NCBI GenBank assembly: GCA_000149265.1
Contig: CH002891.1
Location: 33,640-97,639 of the forward strand
DNA from: Ciona savignyi
Lineage: Eukaryota; Chordata; Ascidiacea; Phlebobranchia; Cionidae
Length of the DNA: 64,000 nt
Direction: 5' to 3'
Below the pieces are notes generated by a model. The model made no database searches. It saw only the letters and a list, made by a program, of their open reading frames with translations, and was not told the origin of the DNA. How positions within the stretch are numbered: position 1 is the stretch's first letter; each line of letters opens with the position of its first letter. Below, one piece after another: positions 1 to 13,262 of the stretch. A program made the translations under genes and the position numbers.

Positions 1-869
1 GCGACACACGGATCTCCGCATTCGAAGACGGCGGTATATCTGTGATATGTCCTCCTAACTGCCCCACTACACAGGAAGGCGCGGATGAATTTATTTGCAC
101 TTCGGCCATCAGCAGTGGAAGAATAACTGGTAAGTGTGGACATCAATATTAACCTGATGATGATATCTTCTTCGCATGTGGTTGGTTGAAAACAGGTTAC
201 AACCTTGCAAAAGCTCTATCGTAGTCACTGTGGGCACGAAATATATTACCTTTTACCTTGACAAGCAATCATGTACAACACATGTTTGTTATTGCTCCAA
301 CCCAGTGGTATCTAATAAGTGGTCCACATTGAAAGTCATGTCTGATTATCACAAACTTTAAGAGCTCCAGCAACTCGACTGTGGGCATGAAGAAAAAATA
401 TTAGTTAGGACCTCAGCAAATGACTGAGAGCTTCGTGAAATAAACAATTATGAAACATTTTTACAGAGAAAGGTGGGATTGTTCCGATTTGAAGCACAAA
501 GCAAGCAAGAAGTGATGGACTGATTTATAAATCAATCATTATAATCAAGTACTGTGCGTTGTTAAAATGAAAATACATTACGCTTTTTAATATTGCTCAT
601 TTAATGAATAGGATAAGATATTGATCATCTTTCAATTATTTGACATGTCAAAAGTCCATTAAGATGCGACAGGCAGTTTTTCCACAAATCAATAATTAAA
701 TCTGATTTGCTGCAAAAAGTTTTCAAAAGACTGAAATGATGCCCCAATTTAAAGGAAGTTTATGTCAATGGCCAATCATTCGAACGATAGTAGTTGTTTC
801 TACAGTGATATATTTTTCCAGTCAAATGTGGCCGCAAGTTAACACCTCTTCCACGCCATAAAATTCTTG
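1..869 (+). CDS. Partial gene at window edge; possible secreted protease-like protein
   Basis: Two candidate exons with matching phase are seen. The first runs from the window edge to 129 (read from base 3), is open for 42 codons and ends at a GTAAGT donor. It is cysteine-bearing, with a CPPNC motif and a later FICTSA. The second is 822-869, after a tatttttccag acceptor, joins in phase 1 and ends at a GGTTAG donor. It encodes VKCGRKLTPLPRHKILG. A 'CG...(K/R)-I-x-G' stretch like this resembles the linker and activation site just before a trypsin-like serine protease domain; that is inference. The CPPNC part recalls an LCCL domain but is too short to assign. No protease catalytic exon was found downstream before the opposite-strand gene, so the gene may be broken, have distant exons, or be misread. 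Confidence 0.4.
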
Positions 870-1375
870 GTTAGATCTCCATATTTAATTAAACCACGTG
901 TTGTAAATATTTCCAAGCTGGACACATTCTGCTTGAAATGTGGTTCATCTAAGCTGTAGCGATAATAGATTTGCAGCCGAACAACGATAGCTACCAACAT
1001 AAATCAATATACGAGAAAACTCGGAAAAACTAACATAAGTGACACGTCACATAATGCCTTTGGTTGTTAATGCCATAATTATAGAATTTGCCCTCCGATA
1101 GCTAAAGGGGCGAAATGCAACGCGACCATTTAAAAAACCTCGGGTAAAAAATCGATCCAGGTTTAAATTCATACAAAAACAAACGACCTTTAGTTTAAAC
1201 ATATTTCGCAATATAGTTCAAGTGTGGCGTCAGAAAAGGCCTATTTTGACGTGGTACTTTTTACATGCTGGTATGACGTGATCTTTCAAGAGACTCATCA
1301 AAGACGAACGAGCCTGGAAACAAAGAAATTTATCAACAATCTAAAATTGTTCTAAAAGGCACAGTGTTTAGAACA

Positions 1376-1660
1376 GGGGGTATGATATTCACGTTTATCC
1401 CTGTGAATGGGTAAACCAAGGTGGTTAACACACAGGCAATCGTCAGATCACCTCGCGCCCATCGTCGGGTTACCAGAGCTATTGCAGTGTGTTGTATATG
1501 ATAGACACGTTCCTTCAATTTGATAGAACTTATTAATCCACCGGGTTCGGGAAATGACCGTTAAATGCCTTGCCCAAGAACACAACCGACTAGCTAGCGA
1601 CTAGTTTCGAATCTGCAACCTTTCCGGTAATAAGGTTGCACTAAACCACTAGACTGGTTA
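1376..1660 (-). mobile_element. tRNA-derived SINE copy
   Basis: This copy shares long blocks with the copies near 14400, 37050, 50300 and 56710, such as the 'gagctattgcagtgtgttgt' core and the 'tgccttgcccaag' block. Read on the minus strand the head is tRNA-like, with A-box and B-box style blocks, so the element is oriented minus. This copy is diverged, especially in the head. Confidence 0.8.
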
Positions 1661-2568
1661 GTCGAATATAAGACTTGGATGATATAAATAAAATAATTCT
1701 ATGCACAAAAGACGTCACAATTACCTCTCTGACGTCGATCAATCGTTTCATTTTTACGTCACGCCAATTCCAATCGATGACGACAGCACGTGTGTGAGCT
1801 AGAGATATTCCACCTGTGGGAAACCGGGGTTGAAAATGTGTGGTCTGTGGGGCAAATCATATACTTTTGCACTTGGAACCAATAGAACGGCGGGTTATAA
1901 TTGGTAGCTCGACCTAAACAGGGTTGATGTACATGGAAATGATGGCAAAGAAGGGGTAAGCCCTGCGCTAATAATCACTTATTGGTTTTATCACAGGAGT
2001 ATATAGTTGGGGTTGTAAGTTACCATTGAGAACGAGTTTGTGGTGTAGTGAGAAAAATTGTGTCAATCATGAAGTCTGTAATGCACGTAGCCGCAAAAAG
2101 GTTCTGGTTTTAACCCGATTTTCACGTATGGTTAGGTTGTAGGAAATGACTCGTTTGACATCCTTGCGCTTGTAGCGAGTAGCTTTATAACGATTGTAGT
2201 GTGACACACGAATTAACAACGTCGCCAACACTTTATCCAACAATAACAACAACACTCAAAACGTGCAATAAAATAAAGCACTTTTACGATTGCAATGTAT
2301 TTAAGATGAAAACACGAATACAAATGAACACTTGTATACAAAATCACGTTAAGACGACTGTACGGTTTGGCAGCACACGATAAGCACCGGGTCAATTGGC
2401 AAAACACAAAGGTGCCAAACCCTCTTTTAACAAGAAGTCATTTAAACACTGATATCGTTAAAAAAGGGAAAATAATGAAAGAAATGGTTTAATAAATGAA
2501 AAAAGTACGCACGATTTGAATGCGTTTCGACCAGTAATTGTTATATAATAAGAAGTGTAAGATTTCGG

Positions 2569-2666
2569 CCTCAAACACGAAAGATGTAGCACGATCTGCA
2601 CGGTATGCACAAAGCAACCTCAAACACGAAAGATGTAGCACGATCTGCACGGTATGCACAAAGCAA
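2569..2666. repeat. Perfect 49-bp tandem duplication
   Basis: A 49-bp unit beginning cctcaaacacgaaag occurs twice back to back (2569-2617 and 2618-2666) with no mismatch that I can see. It is either a very recent duplication or an assembly artefact. It lies downstream of the 3' end of the minus-strand receptor gene. Confidence 0.9.
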
Positions 2667-2889
2667 CCTTCAGCATGAAGATTATGATGGCCAGGGCAGG
2701 TTGTCTTTGATCTGACATTTTCGTTTTAATTAATTGTAAAGTAATCAGCATATTTTGGCGAACTAACATAATTTTGTACTCAAATCCAATCATTCGTGAG
2801 CTTAGTACGAGTCGCTTCGAAGATTTGTTTTTCTGAAACTAATCGTTGAAAATCCAAATCTGATATTTTGTTTTACAAATTCTGGAACA

Positions 2890-5800
2890 TCAGACTGAAG
2901 TGTTTTGATTGGTCAGCGGTGATGGCGGGGCCGGAAACTCGTCGTCTGATTGGTTGGATTTTGACCCAATTGACAACGAAGGGCTGTGATTGGTTCGTCG
3001 GGTCGACGTGGTTGAGTGATTATCGTCAATACCACTATCAACAGCAGATGGCGCTGTTGCAGAAAACGAATCGAATCCAGAAATTTTTAAATTTCGGTTC
3101 TGAAAAACAAACAAAAACATTGTTATTGGCGAATAAAATAAATTTAAAAATGAACCAAAACCAAGCATTTACCAAATTATATGATGTTTTTTTATAGAAG
3201 TCGGTGTGTGTATTGGTTGCGTTAACCACTCGGCCACACAACCGTATTAGTTGTCATACTCACCGAATTGGATCTACAAACCGACTCCACCACGCCATCT
3301 AGCGGTACGTCGTAATACATCTGCGAAACTCGGACTGGAGTTCTCTCTTTTCGTCTTCGTGGAATCCATTTGCCTGGTGGAGAGTGAGAAGTAAAATTAA
3401 CTTTTTACTGGATGACGCACCGATTGACAACAAACCCGGGGACACAATAAGTGAGGACGGGTTCAAAGGCCCAAATATAATATCATGTCTATGATAGTGT
3501 GCGTTATAACACTTTATGATCTATTTCGCTAACCAGGATTATCTACATAATAATGACACCATCATCTATCTAACCAGTTCCAACCTGTTTTACGTCTCCG
3601 TTCACTGCAGCAGAAGACGCAGAGCACAATAAGAATGATTAGAATGAAGGCAGCAGCGCAAGCCAGGGATATGATGATGGCCAAGCTTAGACCAGCTGTC
3701 CTTGGTTGGTGGGTGGGAAGTGTGGAGTCGGAATTCGTGGTGCGATCCTTGGTGGTCGTTGTGCTATGTGACGCCATAGTTGTCTCTGTACATAAAGGGC
3801 ATTGTGAGTTAATATTAATAATTGGTGCCAATTTCGAAATGACCAAAAGCGATTGCTTAATAACATTGATGCATGTTTACACTCATCGGCCCCGTGTGAT
3901 AACAATGAAAGGAGGGTATTACACGTGCAATTATCAGATTATATCACGTCCATTGTCACTTTACCTGGGTAGTCCATTGTCACTTTACATTACCATTGTC
4001 ACTTTACCTGGGTTTAACCACTGGTTAACGAACTTTAGCAGAGCTATTGCAGTGTATATGTCTAAGACAATATTTTCATCAGGTTATTGATCCACTTGCG
4101 TTCAGACAACGTGCGCAAAGTTACTTTCCCAAATACACAACCGATTGATTTCAATCCCACCCCCCTTCGGCCGATAGTACGATGCTATACCATTCAGCCA
4201 ACTGGGCACACGACATATTACATTGCACTTATTCCGAAGTTATCTGAACTTGGATCAAGTTTCCAACGGTTTCCATGCAATTATTCAGACGGTATATCAA
4301 AACGATTTCAAAAATAATCATAATTACCTGAAGTCTCTCGTTCAGTAGTAAATGATTCGTATTGTGTTGTCACAATCCCCACTGATGATTTCATAGTTGT
4401 ATATTGTGACGCAGTGGTTGGATATTCGTTGGAAGGTTCTGTTGTTCGTAACGCAGTAGTTTCGCTGTCGCCGCTATGTTCTTGCGTTGTCGCCTCGATT
4501 AATTCCGTTGTTTGTTCGTCTGTTGTCATTTGTGTGTCTGAAGATGTTGGTGTTGTTTCGTAAGTTGTTGTTGTCGTCATTTCCGCCAAGCACTCGGGAC
4601 AAGTTTCACTTTGGTTCACGAATCTCCACGACCCGCGTACGTCATGATAATCCTCCACTTGGTGACAGTAGTGGGCAGCAACGTTGGCGCCGGATTTGTC
4701 GACACATTCTCGGCTTCTGCAGAACAAGTTAAGACTATTTACGATTCTAACACGGAAATCTAGTGACTACATATTCTATAGACTACACAATAGCACGTTT
4801 CGACTGTTTAAAATGTTTCTGTAAAGCAGATAGGGCAGGTGATCGAAGGTATGTAGTTTCGAAACCAGTTACTAGCTGGCTAGTTCTCCTTGGGTAAGGC
4901 ACTTCGCTGACATTTGATAAACTCGGTGGATTAATGAATTCTACTGAATTGGTTGCAACATCTTAATCATATTTAACACATTGCAATAGCACCGGTCACC
5001 CGACACAGAGCACAAGGTCATCTGACTGCCCGGGTTTAATGTCATGTGGCCAAATAATTAACGCCACCAATACATATACCGACTTTCATAGAAAAAAAAC
5101 GGTTTTAACAACAAGAACCATCATAACTTCAAAACTAAGCCCGGTAAAAATGTGGTTATGTGGTTCTCCTATTAATTGCGGTAAATAGAAACATCCAGCC
5201 CCAAACTACCTTGTCCTGGCACATGGAGTTGGCGTTCCACACGAACTCCAACCCGCCCACTCCCGCCATCTGAAGCAATTCTCCTCGTCCAATCCGTTCA
5301 AGCAATCCACGTATCCATCGCACACTCTGAACGACCCCACACACTCAGCTGTGGTCGTGTTCACTCCGGGGGATTTGGTGTCCTCTCGGGAGAAGACGGA
5401 ACAGCGGAACTGGTGGAGGCAATACCTGCAGTTGTGCTCGTCCGAACCGTCCATGCACTGCTTCGTGCCGTCGCATACCTGGGATGAGTGGTCAGGTTAA
5501 CAAGACTGTATACACGGTTATAGTGATATTTTATATCACAGCTTGGTCAGAGTGTTGTATATCAGTGCCTATGCTAAGTCTAAGTTTTTACCAAATAAAA
5601 AGGAATTTAGCATTTTGCAAATTTACTGGCTGTGAGACACTTCGATATACTGGCTGCGAGACACTTCGCTAATATAATATTAAATGTATATTGCTTGTCA
5701 GAAGATCTCGGGTACAAACAAGTTGTGGAATAGTATATGATTATGTTTTGTACAGCCAGATATATATTATCCAATGTTGCCACCGCATTATAAAACAAGA

Positions 5801-8800
5801 CGACTTGCTGAAACTACTGTACGGTTAAATCTTGCTTAAACTAGAGTTTTCAAATCTAACAATATTAAAAACCAGCATAAGGGGGAAATAATGATGGCAA
5901 AGATGGTGACCTTCCTACATACAGTCGATACCGAATATAAACACATGAGTAAGTGACCATGGAAAGTATACAACCCTCACCTGCGACTGAGGTATACATC
6001 GTGGGTGGGCTCCTCCACATAAGAAGCCATCACACCATCCGCCATACCAGTTACAACCGGTTTCATCCAACCCTAACTCGCAATCTTTGCGACCGTCACA
6101 AACCTAAATAACATAAAACACAACGAAAAATATTTATTATCTGCGTTAAGAATCGATCCCAGCCTCTGTGGGTTGATCGTATTTGATAAATATCACAAAA
6201 CCAACTGGCCTTAGAGAGTAAAAATAGTAATGAACTTTGTTTAAACTGCACTGACAACATACGCAGTATTTAATAGGGTGTGCATCAATAAAGTAAAATT
6301 GCTATCTTGTGCAGCGCTCAGTATTAGTTCCGATAACCCAAATGTGGCCGGACGGTAATTTAAAATAGTATGCGTTATGACACACTATGATATTTTGTTA
6401 ACCAGTGCTACCCAGAAATCTATATAAATTAATATGCAATGTAAAGCTACTAGTAGGTTTTCCTTCACAAATATTACCTGATCAGTGCCAACACAAGGTT
6501 CAATGTCATGGTACTGACTGCACGAGAACCTGTTGGTACCGTTACACGCACCACAATTCAGTTCATCACTCCCATCTGTGCATTGCTTCACACCATCACA
6601 CTGTGTGAAAATAAGACAAGTTGATGAACGTCGTATTATTTAACTCTGAGCCATCTATTCATATATTGCGATTATAACCACCAGGCCAGATTGTGGCTTG
6701 TTCCTTTGTAACAATAAAAAAGATACATTGTTCCATTTGATCATCATAATTACAAGAAAGAAACATAGCTATCGACTGATGTAAGGTCAGTTAGGATTTA
6801 AACGCACGCTTTGATTGTAGTTTAATGTACTATGATGGCTTTAAAAACTCACTATGCCATGATATTCACTTGGACAATATATTTATCTATTGAAATGACA
6901 TCGGAAGCTTTTCCCATTGTAAATGTAAATGAACATCTATTTAAACATTGTTTGGTTTATTTTGATTGAGTACAAGTGAGTACAACTTTATTTGAATAAA
7001 AGAACTAAAACTAATCTAATAAAATATTTATAACTTTAAAGTTATATTTAAATTTTCGGATAAAAGACGCAACAGATCAAAATATCAGCCCAGATCACCA
7101 ATAAGACGGATCACGCATCTTAACGCAATATATTCACGCGCAGCACGCGCTAAAAGAACGTGCATTTAAACGCATAGGTACTGTTAGTCGTGGGGCGCAC
7201 CCGCATGTAATTGTTCTAATACGCCAAAACCGTTTATTGTCTTTCGTCTGATAAGTTCTGTTGTTGGACAGCAGTACGTAGCGACGTCATTATTTCAAAT
7301 ATCAACAAAATAAATCCACAAATTACGAAGCGAAGTTTCGTTTTATCTTGTTTTTACCAATAATTATCTGACTTTCACGTTTTCTGCAAATTCTTAGTCA
7401 GGCCGGTTAGCTCGACTGTGGGCAGAGATAATCTGACGTTTGTCCGAGTGAAACATTTTCCCGCGTTTACCCATTAACGAGGATAATACATGTGAATTCT
7501 ATCCTTTACTGTGGAATTATCTTGGCGAGTTAAAATGGCGTCGTTTTTCTGTTTGTTTTCTTGTCGCCATGACACGTGACTTTTTACTGCAACGAAGAGT
7601 TTATCGAAAAGGTTTACCTTCCATTATGTACTTAATAATTATGCTACACGATTTGTGCATAAAACTAACCAATTAAATTGTCAACTAGCACGATTATGCA
7701 AATTAGCTGAGTGGAAACTCACACGTACTGGCGAGTGTTGTCTAAAAGACAGGGACGTTACTTCACATCGTCTTTCCCATGATACGAATTTATATTGAAA
7801 CATGACTAAGGGATGTTGCTGAATTCAAGTGCTGATTAACAATCTGTAGATGGGACAGGCGAGATGTCTTTAATCGACATTTTTAACTTATTTTTATAAT
7901 TTGTTCTTCTTGTATGATTGTTTAAAGCAACATTATCAAAGTAGCTTCTACTGGAAATATTTCTTCGATGGTTTACATATATAATCGTGGTAATTTAGTT
8001 TTAACCAATTAACCGTACTAATTGTGCTTTGGGGCCACGATTATTTTTTAAGTATTTTTATTCCTGACATTTAACGGGCTACATATATCGTCCATATTGA
8101 TTTTACCATGCTATTTATAAATCCCTTATTGAGCATTCCTTAACTATTTCTTATTTGGAAGCAATTCTACTAGTTTATAGGTAATAAACTGAAACTGTAA
8201 ATATTTCTTTATAGTTTTAGAAACAAAAGAAATTTTGAAATTAGCGCTTTTCGAATATTTCTCCCACGTTTTAGAGAGTTCCTTTTATTTCACGTTTATA
8301 ACGAAGTGTTAATAACCCGAGTCGTTTTACGAGATACGAAATCGCCGCGTGATTAACCTTTTCCGCTGTGACTAATTAGGTCGGAATTTTCTAAATTAAC
8401 TTATTAGATTTCGGATATTTAGTGGACAGCTGTAAAATGGCTGGAAAGATGGGTCAATTGTTTTATATCCTGGCGGGTAGGAACAAAGTTGAGACTGTTT
8501 GATAACTCATGTCCATGATATATGTATATAGCACCTGGACAATACACTCTAATCACGACACAGGTTGGAGCAATGTAAAGTGGCTTGCTCAGGTGCACAG
8601 TAATACACCTCATGCCCACAATCAAGTCGATGGAGTTATATATTACGTTGTTGGGTAATCACATGACTTTATTGACGTTGGAGGACTCACCACTGGAGCC
8701 GCAATTTTTGTACTATGGATTTTCGACTATTTGGCAAAAACGGAAAAAGGGGTTGTGTTTCGAGTTGTGCGTTTGTTCTACTTTGGTCTATATTCACACA

Positions 8801-9128
8801 CATTCAGGCAATTTAAATAAAACAAAGAATTCACCTTTTCTCCCATAGAACATGTTCCTGCGGGGTTTCTGACGACTTCGTTGCAGCTTCCTTTTGCCAG
8901 CAGCAGCCCGTTGCAACATTCGTAGCTATCTAGTCTTCTTCTGTTTATCAATCTCGTCTGTGACGTATTCGCCGGGCACGAGACGCAAGCAAACGTAACG
9001 TCATCGTATTCCACCCATCCGTCAATGGCTATTGTGACGTCAACTAAGGAAGGCCGGCACCACCTGCGTTCTGCTGCTCCGAGACTAAACACGACGGAAA
9101 TCGCGACTAAACATAGAAAATTCGACAT
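2890..9128 (-). CDS. Single-pass receptor: LDLa modules, TSP1 module, mucin-like stalk, TM, cytoplasmic tail
   Basis: Eight exons in consistent phase: 8835-9128, 6478-6600, 5981-6103, 5210-5478, 4328-4716, 3585-3785 (alternative donor leaves its low end at 3594), 3264-3373 and 2890-3099, about 572 residues. It starts with a signal peptide (MSNFLCLVAISVVFSLGAA) and a novel cysteine-rich segment. Three LDL-receptor class A type modules follow, recognisable from CDGxxxC and DGSDExxC. A thrombospondin type 1 repeat starts with WREWAGWSSC and is split by a phase-2 intron. Then come about 110 Thr/Ser-rich residues, one hydrophobic helix (LSLAIIISLACAAAFILIIL...) and a basic, Ser/Pro-rich cytoplasmic tail with MYYDV and FPAPPSPL. 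The ligand is unknown. The architecture suggests a cell-surface adhesion, endocytic or recognition receptor. An extra exon in the 2.2-kb first intron is possible, because the first LDLa module looks incomplete at its start. Confidence 0.86.
4830..5045 (+). mobile_element. Degraded SINE fragment in a receptor intron
   Basis: The blocks 'ctagctggctagttctccttgggtaaggcactt', 'cggtggattaatg' and 'cacattgcaatagcaccgg' match the SINE family in opposite orientation to the copies at 50297 and 56707. It lies in the intron between receptor exons 5210-5478 and 4328-4716. Confidence 0.6.
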
Positions 9129-10870
9129 TTTGTGCTCTCTATCCAGCCCAAAATACTAAACTGTTTTAACTTTGTTTATCTTGGTCGCAATTTCCACAAG
9201 TTTTTGTTTTTCAAGTTAATCTTGTAACGGCCGATTAAAAATGTGGACGACTTTTTTTCTGTTTGATTCGACTGTGCCGCAATCTTCACTTTGCTGGTTG
9301 ACAAGAATTAACAAATCTTCCAAAAGTTTCCAATTAACGGCAATATGATGTTCTATGTATCTTTTGTTCGCTGTGGTCAAAATGAAAAAATTCTAAAAAT
9401 AGTCGACTTAAATTTATTAAAACCTTGTCATAGAAATATACCTAACAAATAAAAAACTATATTTTAGAATTCCTACGCGGATCAAGGTATGCAGTGAATG
9501 TCTGGGTGTCCATCTACACTTAATTACTTCATACGCAAATTCTGTATTTGCATATATTTCCTAAAAAATGTTGTACTTATTTAAACATAATATTACATCT
9601 AATAACATAAATATACTGATATCAAATACGCCTTCTTTCTGTTGTTATCTGCATGTTTCTATTTCGCCCAATAACAACCATACTACATACATATTTCGTG
9701 CGGTAACGAAAAAACCAAACATTTTGAATTATTAAACACCCGATAGATCATGGTCACTACATATATGTGGTTACGTAGCTATCTGTCCATATATACATAT
9801 ATAATACTTGTCTGAAACCCATTAAAACGACCGACACTGTATAAGATACACCTGCGATAACTTGTACAATCTACTGCATGTGATATTCCAACAAACCCCG
9901 TGTTTATACCCAACCACGAATAAGGCCAGTTACCCACTGCCGGGATAAAATAAAAAGTTTAAATCATCCATTGTAACAGAACGGATTCCTAATCCAATAA
10001 TCAAACAAGCAATCCACTAATTGACACGTAATTGGCATGTTTAACAACAGCTGGCATCGACAGGGAACAAATATTGAAACTAAAGACTCCAAACTAATAA
10101 ACATGTGATACAGATGTTGCAGATTAATTTCAACCTTATGGGTGGTCACAAGGTGCGCAGCAATATATCTTGTGCTCGCAGTCGGGGTTCTTCAGCTCTT
10201 ACAATTATAAATATGATTCTAACTTATCACTGTACACATCGGACGCAATTGCAAAACAGCATGCAACTCAAGATATAGAGTGCGCACATACACAAAACAG
10301 CAGAGCTATACTGATATAGTTAAAAGATCCTGATGTCTTGATAACGAGAAATCGTTGTTTTACCACCATTGCCCTAATTCGTCTGACATTATTTCTTTTA
10401 CTATGACATATAAAGCTATTTAATGCGATTTAAACCGGGACATTGGATTGAATCCAGCCCCAGCTATCAATAAAACACTATCCTGAACTCAATTACTATC
10501 TCGCTAATTACATTGTGTTTACATAGCGATGATGCGGGTACCATAAACCTATTTTCTTCTTTCCTTGCTGAATTGTAGATGAATTGTATATTTTTGTACA
10601 ACTAACGAAGTCACCCGTTTTTCTATTTCCTGCGATTATATCTCTGTTCTTTTTCATGTGATATTTGTACCTTGAAAACAAACTCAAGTCTACCTGATGA
10701 AAAGCGGCTGTATTTTGCTATTTTTCTTTTACTGCGATTCTGTTTGATGCATTAAATCTGCTTTCGGACTTTAAGATCATCGTGGTATTAATCATAATTA
10801 ACTTGGGAGAAGCAAAATGCAATCTTCCATCTGCACAAGAAACTGACATTTTATTTTTAAAATTTGTTGC
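9129..10870. other. Intergenic; probable upstream region of the receptor gene
   Basis: AT-rich sequence with no supported coding exon. It should contain the promoter of the minus-strand receptor gene, but I see no motif strong enough to name. A short SINE-like relic ('gtgcgcagcaatatatcttgtgctcgcagtcgg') lies near 10150. Confidence 0.4.
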
Positions 10871-10875
10871 TAGTC

Positions 10876-11091
10876 ATGTCGCTTCTCAACCGCCTTTTTC
10901 TTCGCTCGCAAATAGAAGCGAAATCAGAGATTTATAAACGACAAGAATCGGGGAAGAGATATCGTTTTCATCGACCACGTATCACATTTTCCGCCGCCAT
11001 TCGACACTTCAAAGTCGGTGGCTTGCAACCTGACGCCTCGATGCCAAACCAGAAATTGCGCGGGCCGGAATCAAAAAGTGTTGCCAGATAA
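10876..11091 (+). CDS. Candidate first exon or small ORF, unrecognised
   Basis: An ATG at 10876 follows an AG acceptor-like site by two bases (ttgttgctag-tc-ATG). The frame opens MSLLNRLFLRSQIEAK and is basic and Arg-rich, as in mitochondrial targeting peptides (inference). It could be a complete 71-residue ORF or a first exon with a donor near 11013 or 11077. None of its possible donors has the phase needed to join the candidate terminal exon at 11794, so they may be unrelated. Confidence 0.25.
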   Translation: MSLLNRLFLRSQIEAKSEIYKRQESGKRYRFHRPRITFSAAIRHFKVGGLQPDASMPNQKLRGPESKSVAR

Positions 11092-11793
11092 TTTCACTTA
11101 AGTGTTTCCCAGAAAAATCTTTACCGTTAAAATCTACTTAATTCGTTTTTTTAGATGTTGAAAATACGACAATAATTACTTTTTATCTGGTATTACTGTT
11201 TTTAAATTAAAATATTTGCAATAAAGGAAAATATTTAAAACAGCGAAAATGGTAAAAACAAAGGTATTTGAAAAAAACTCCACAAAAAAACTGTTTAAGT
11301 CGCCACGACTTGTCAAACTAACATGGTAGATTATACGATTTCGTGTAATACCCACTTTACAATCACCCACCACCGTATAATCTAATTAACACAATTATAG
11401 CATTACACATTTAAGCTCTCAAATGGCGTATAATTCGATTACTTACACACGTTAATTGTTTATACATAGATAGACACACTTAAAAGGAACTTATTCTTAG
11501 ATTATTTTTTGTTTACTTTAATTCTGCCATAATATCTGGGAAACGAAAAGTTATTTTTATTTTAGCAACTGTGTTTATGTATTCGATACTTATTGATGTC
11601 TAACAACTCGCTTTTCCTGCTTATATGGTGTAACGAACAATAAATGTTCCTTCTGTTGCAATAAAAGAACAAACTAAAAACCTTGCTTTCACGTCTCAGA
11701 CTTTCGTTTCGAAAATGTTGACCAACCGACCAACAAAACTAATATATTGTAACAAAACGTTGGTGCAGTTTTGACTTTGCGTGAATAATTCAG

Positions 11794-11881
11794 GAACGAA
11801 GAAGAACGGCTGCTGGACGCTGGTTTGGAGAAAGAGAAACCAACTAATGATATTGCGGATTTCTTATTAAAAAAAAAATAA
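11794..11881 (+). CDS. Candidate terminal exon, unrecognised
   Basis: After an 'aattcag' acceptor a phase-2 frame reads NEEERLLDAGLEKEKPTNDI, then ADFLLKKK and a stop at 11879-11881. The acidic, helix-like composition looks coding rather than random. No matching upstream exon with a phase-2 donor was found, so the gene it would belong to is unknown. Confidence 0.33.
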
Positions 11882-13110
11882 TTGTTTTTTCATTCGGTGG
11901 AATAATAAGCAGCTGGCTCAGGCATTCTGTGCACCTGTCCATCTGCTGCTTTATTTGAAAACATATCAAATCAAAGATCACGACCCGTGTATCTTCGCCA
12001 CCTTTGTAAAGTCCTGGTTATATATTTGTACACATATTAATGAACTTAAGCACACCACCTGTCTATCTGCGCCACATTACCAAGTCGCGAATACAATAAT
12101 TCAAACACAGCTGCACCCAGCTAAAACAGTGGCCTCAATGTATGTCTGCCGGTCTGTGATTGAAATCGAAATAATTGTGATTTAACTACAAACCACAATC
12201 GAACGAACTCAATCGAACTTGCGGACGCAGTTCAACAATTTCAAACTTTTCCTTTCAAAATAACAACAAACTGAAACCTGCATCGTGCGACCGACAACCG
12301 GCATGACGTGCCAACATTATGTGACGTAACAATCAATCAGCACCTTATAAGCGAAACACCGATTTTTCGACCCAACGTGACCTGCACCTAAATGCACCCG
12401 ACATCCAATACGTACCAGGAACTACATTATTACGGCATTTTTTTCTTTATTATTTACTGAACTTTTTCTAAAAAATAATATGTAATATATTTAACAATGA
12501 TTTCAACTTAAAACGTCACAAAAGAGAAACTTTGTTGAAAGTAAAAATACAGTTTGGCCATCAAGCAGTAATTTCTCCACTTTTATAGCCGATATCACTA
12601 AGTGGGCTTAACTCTTTGATGTACGTTGTCATATTACGAAAAGTAGACAGTTTAACACGCATTTTAAGGTTTTAAATTTCACTAAGTTATAAAAATAAAA
12701 ATTGACCAATAAAGATCACTCGGCTTTTAAAGGGAATAAAAACCAGTTTAATCCAAAATGATCCACTAAGAAACATCGCACAGACCTGGCTGTGGCTCGC
12801 TTATAAAGGTACAGCATGTCCAGTCTGCAATCTGCACAAAACCGCGAAAAAATAAAAATAATCTCTTACAGAACCGCGATTTTATAGAAAGAACAATGAC
12901 GTAATCACTTACGTCACAAATACAGCGCGGTACGGAATCGCGCCGATTCTCGATCCCATGACACTGGACACCGCGATTATTCCTTTGTTCTCTTACTGTG
13001 ACGACATATTAAAACAATGTTGGGGGTGATGACGAAACAGATACGGATTCTAGAATATGAAGACGAATAGCGCGAAGAATATCTGAATGACCAGAGCTGC
13101 TGAAGTTGAT
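11882..13110. other. Intergenic, nothing recognised
   Basis: AT-rich DNA with scattered TGACG/ACGTCA-like palindromes near 12300-12330 and 12895-12915. No exon, repeat copy or RNA gene could be supported. Confidence 0.35.
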
Positions 13111-13114
13111 CATC

Positions 13115-13262
13115 GATTCTTTTGAATCCAACTTACCAAGGCAACCAATGTTGATCGTCTTATCCAAGGACAACCGACCGGGGGGGAATCAAACCCCAAA
13201 CCCACCTGACCATGACCTTCGAGGACAACCACTAGTCTAACGTGGACGCGTTGTTCGCAACT
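13115..13262 (-). mobile_element. Old tRNA-related SINE relic
   Basis: Read on the minus strand, a pol III B-box-like ggtttgattcccc is followed by 'ggttgtccttggataagac', the block conserved in the SINE family of this window. The A-box side is degenerate. It is a relic, not a tRNA gene. Confidence 0.45.

Noticed and set aside
3218..3243. tRNA-like sequence on the minus strand (tggccgagtggttaacg)
   Set aside because: Only an A-box-like half is present, with no B box or acceptor stem; it is a SINE head fragment, not a tRNA gene.
4308..4732. Plus-strand frame at 4487-4732 opposite the Thr-rich receptor exon
   Set aside because: It is the antisense shadow of the mucin-like coding exon, which has consistent splice phases on the minus strand.
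5626..5668. 22-bp tandem doublet (ctggctgYgagacacttcg)
   Set aside because: Only two imperfect units in an intron; too small to mean anything on its own.
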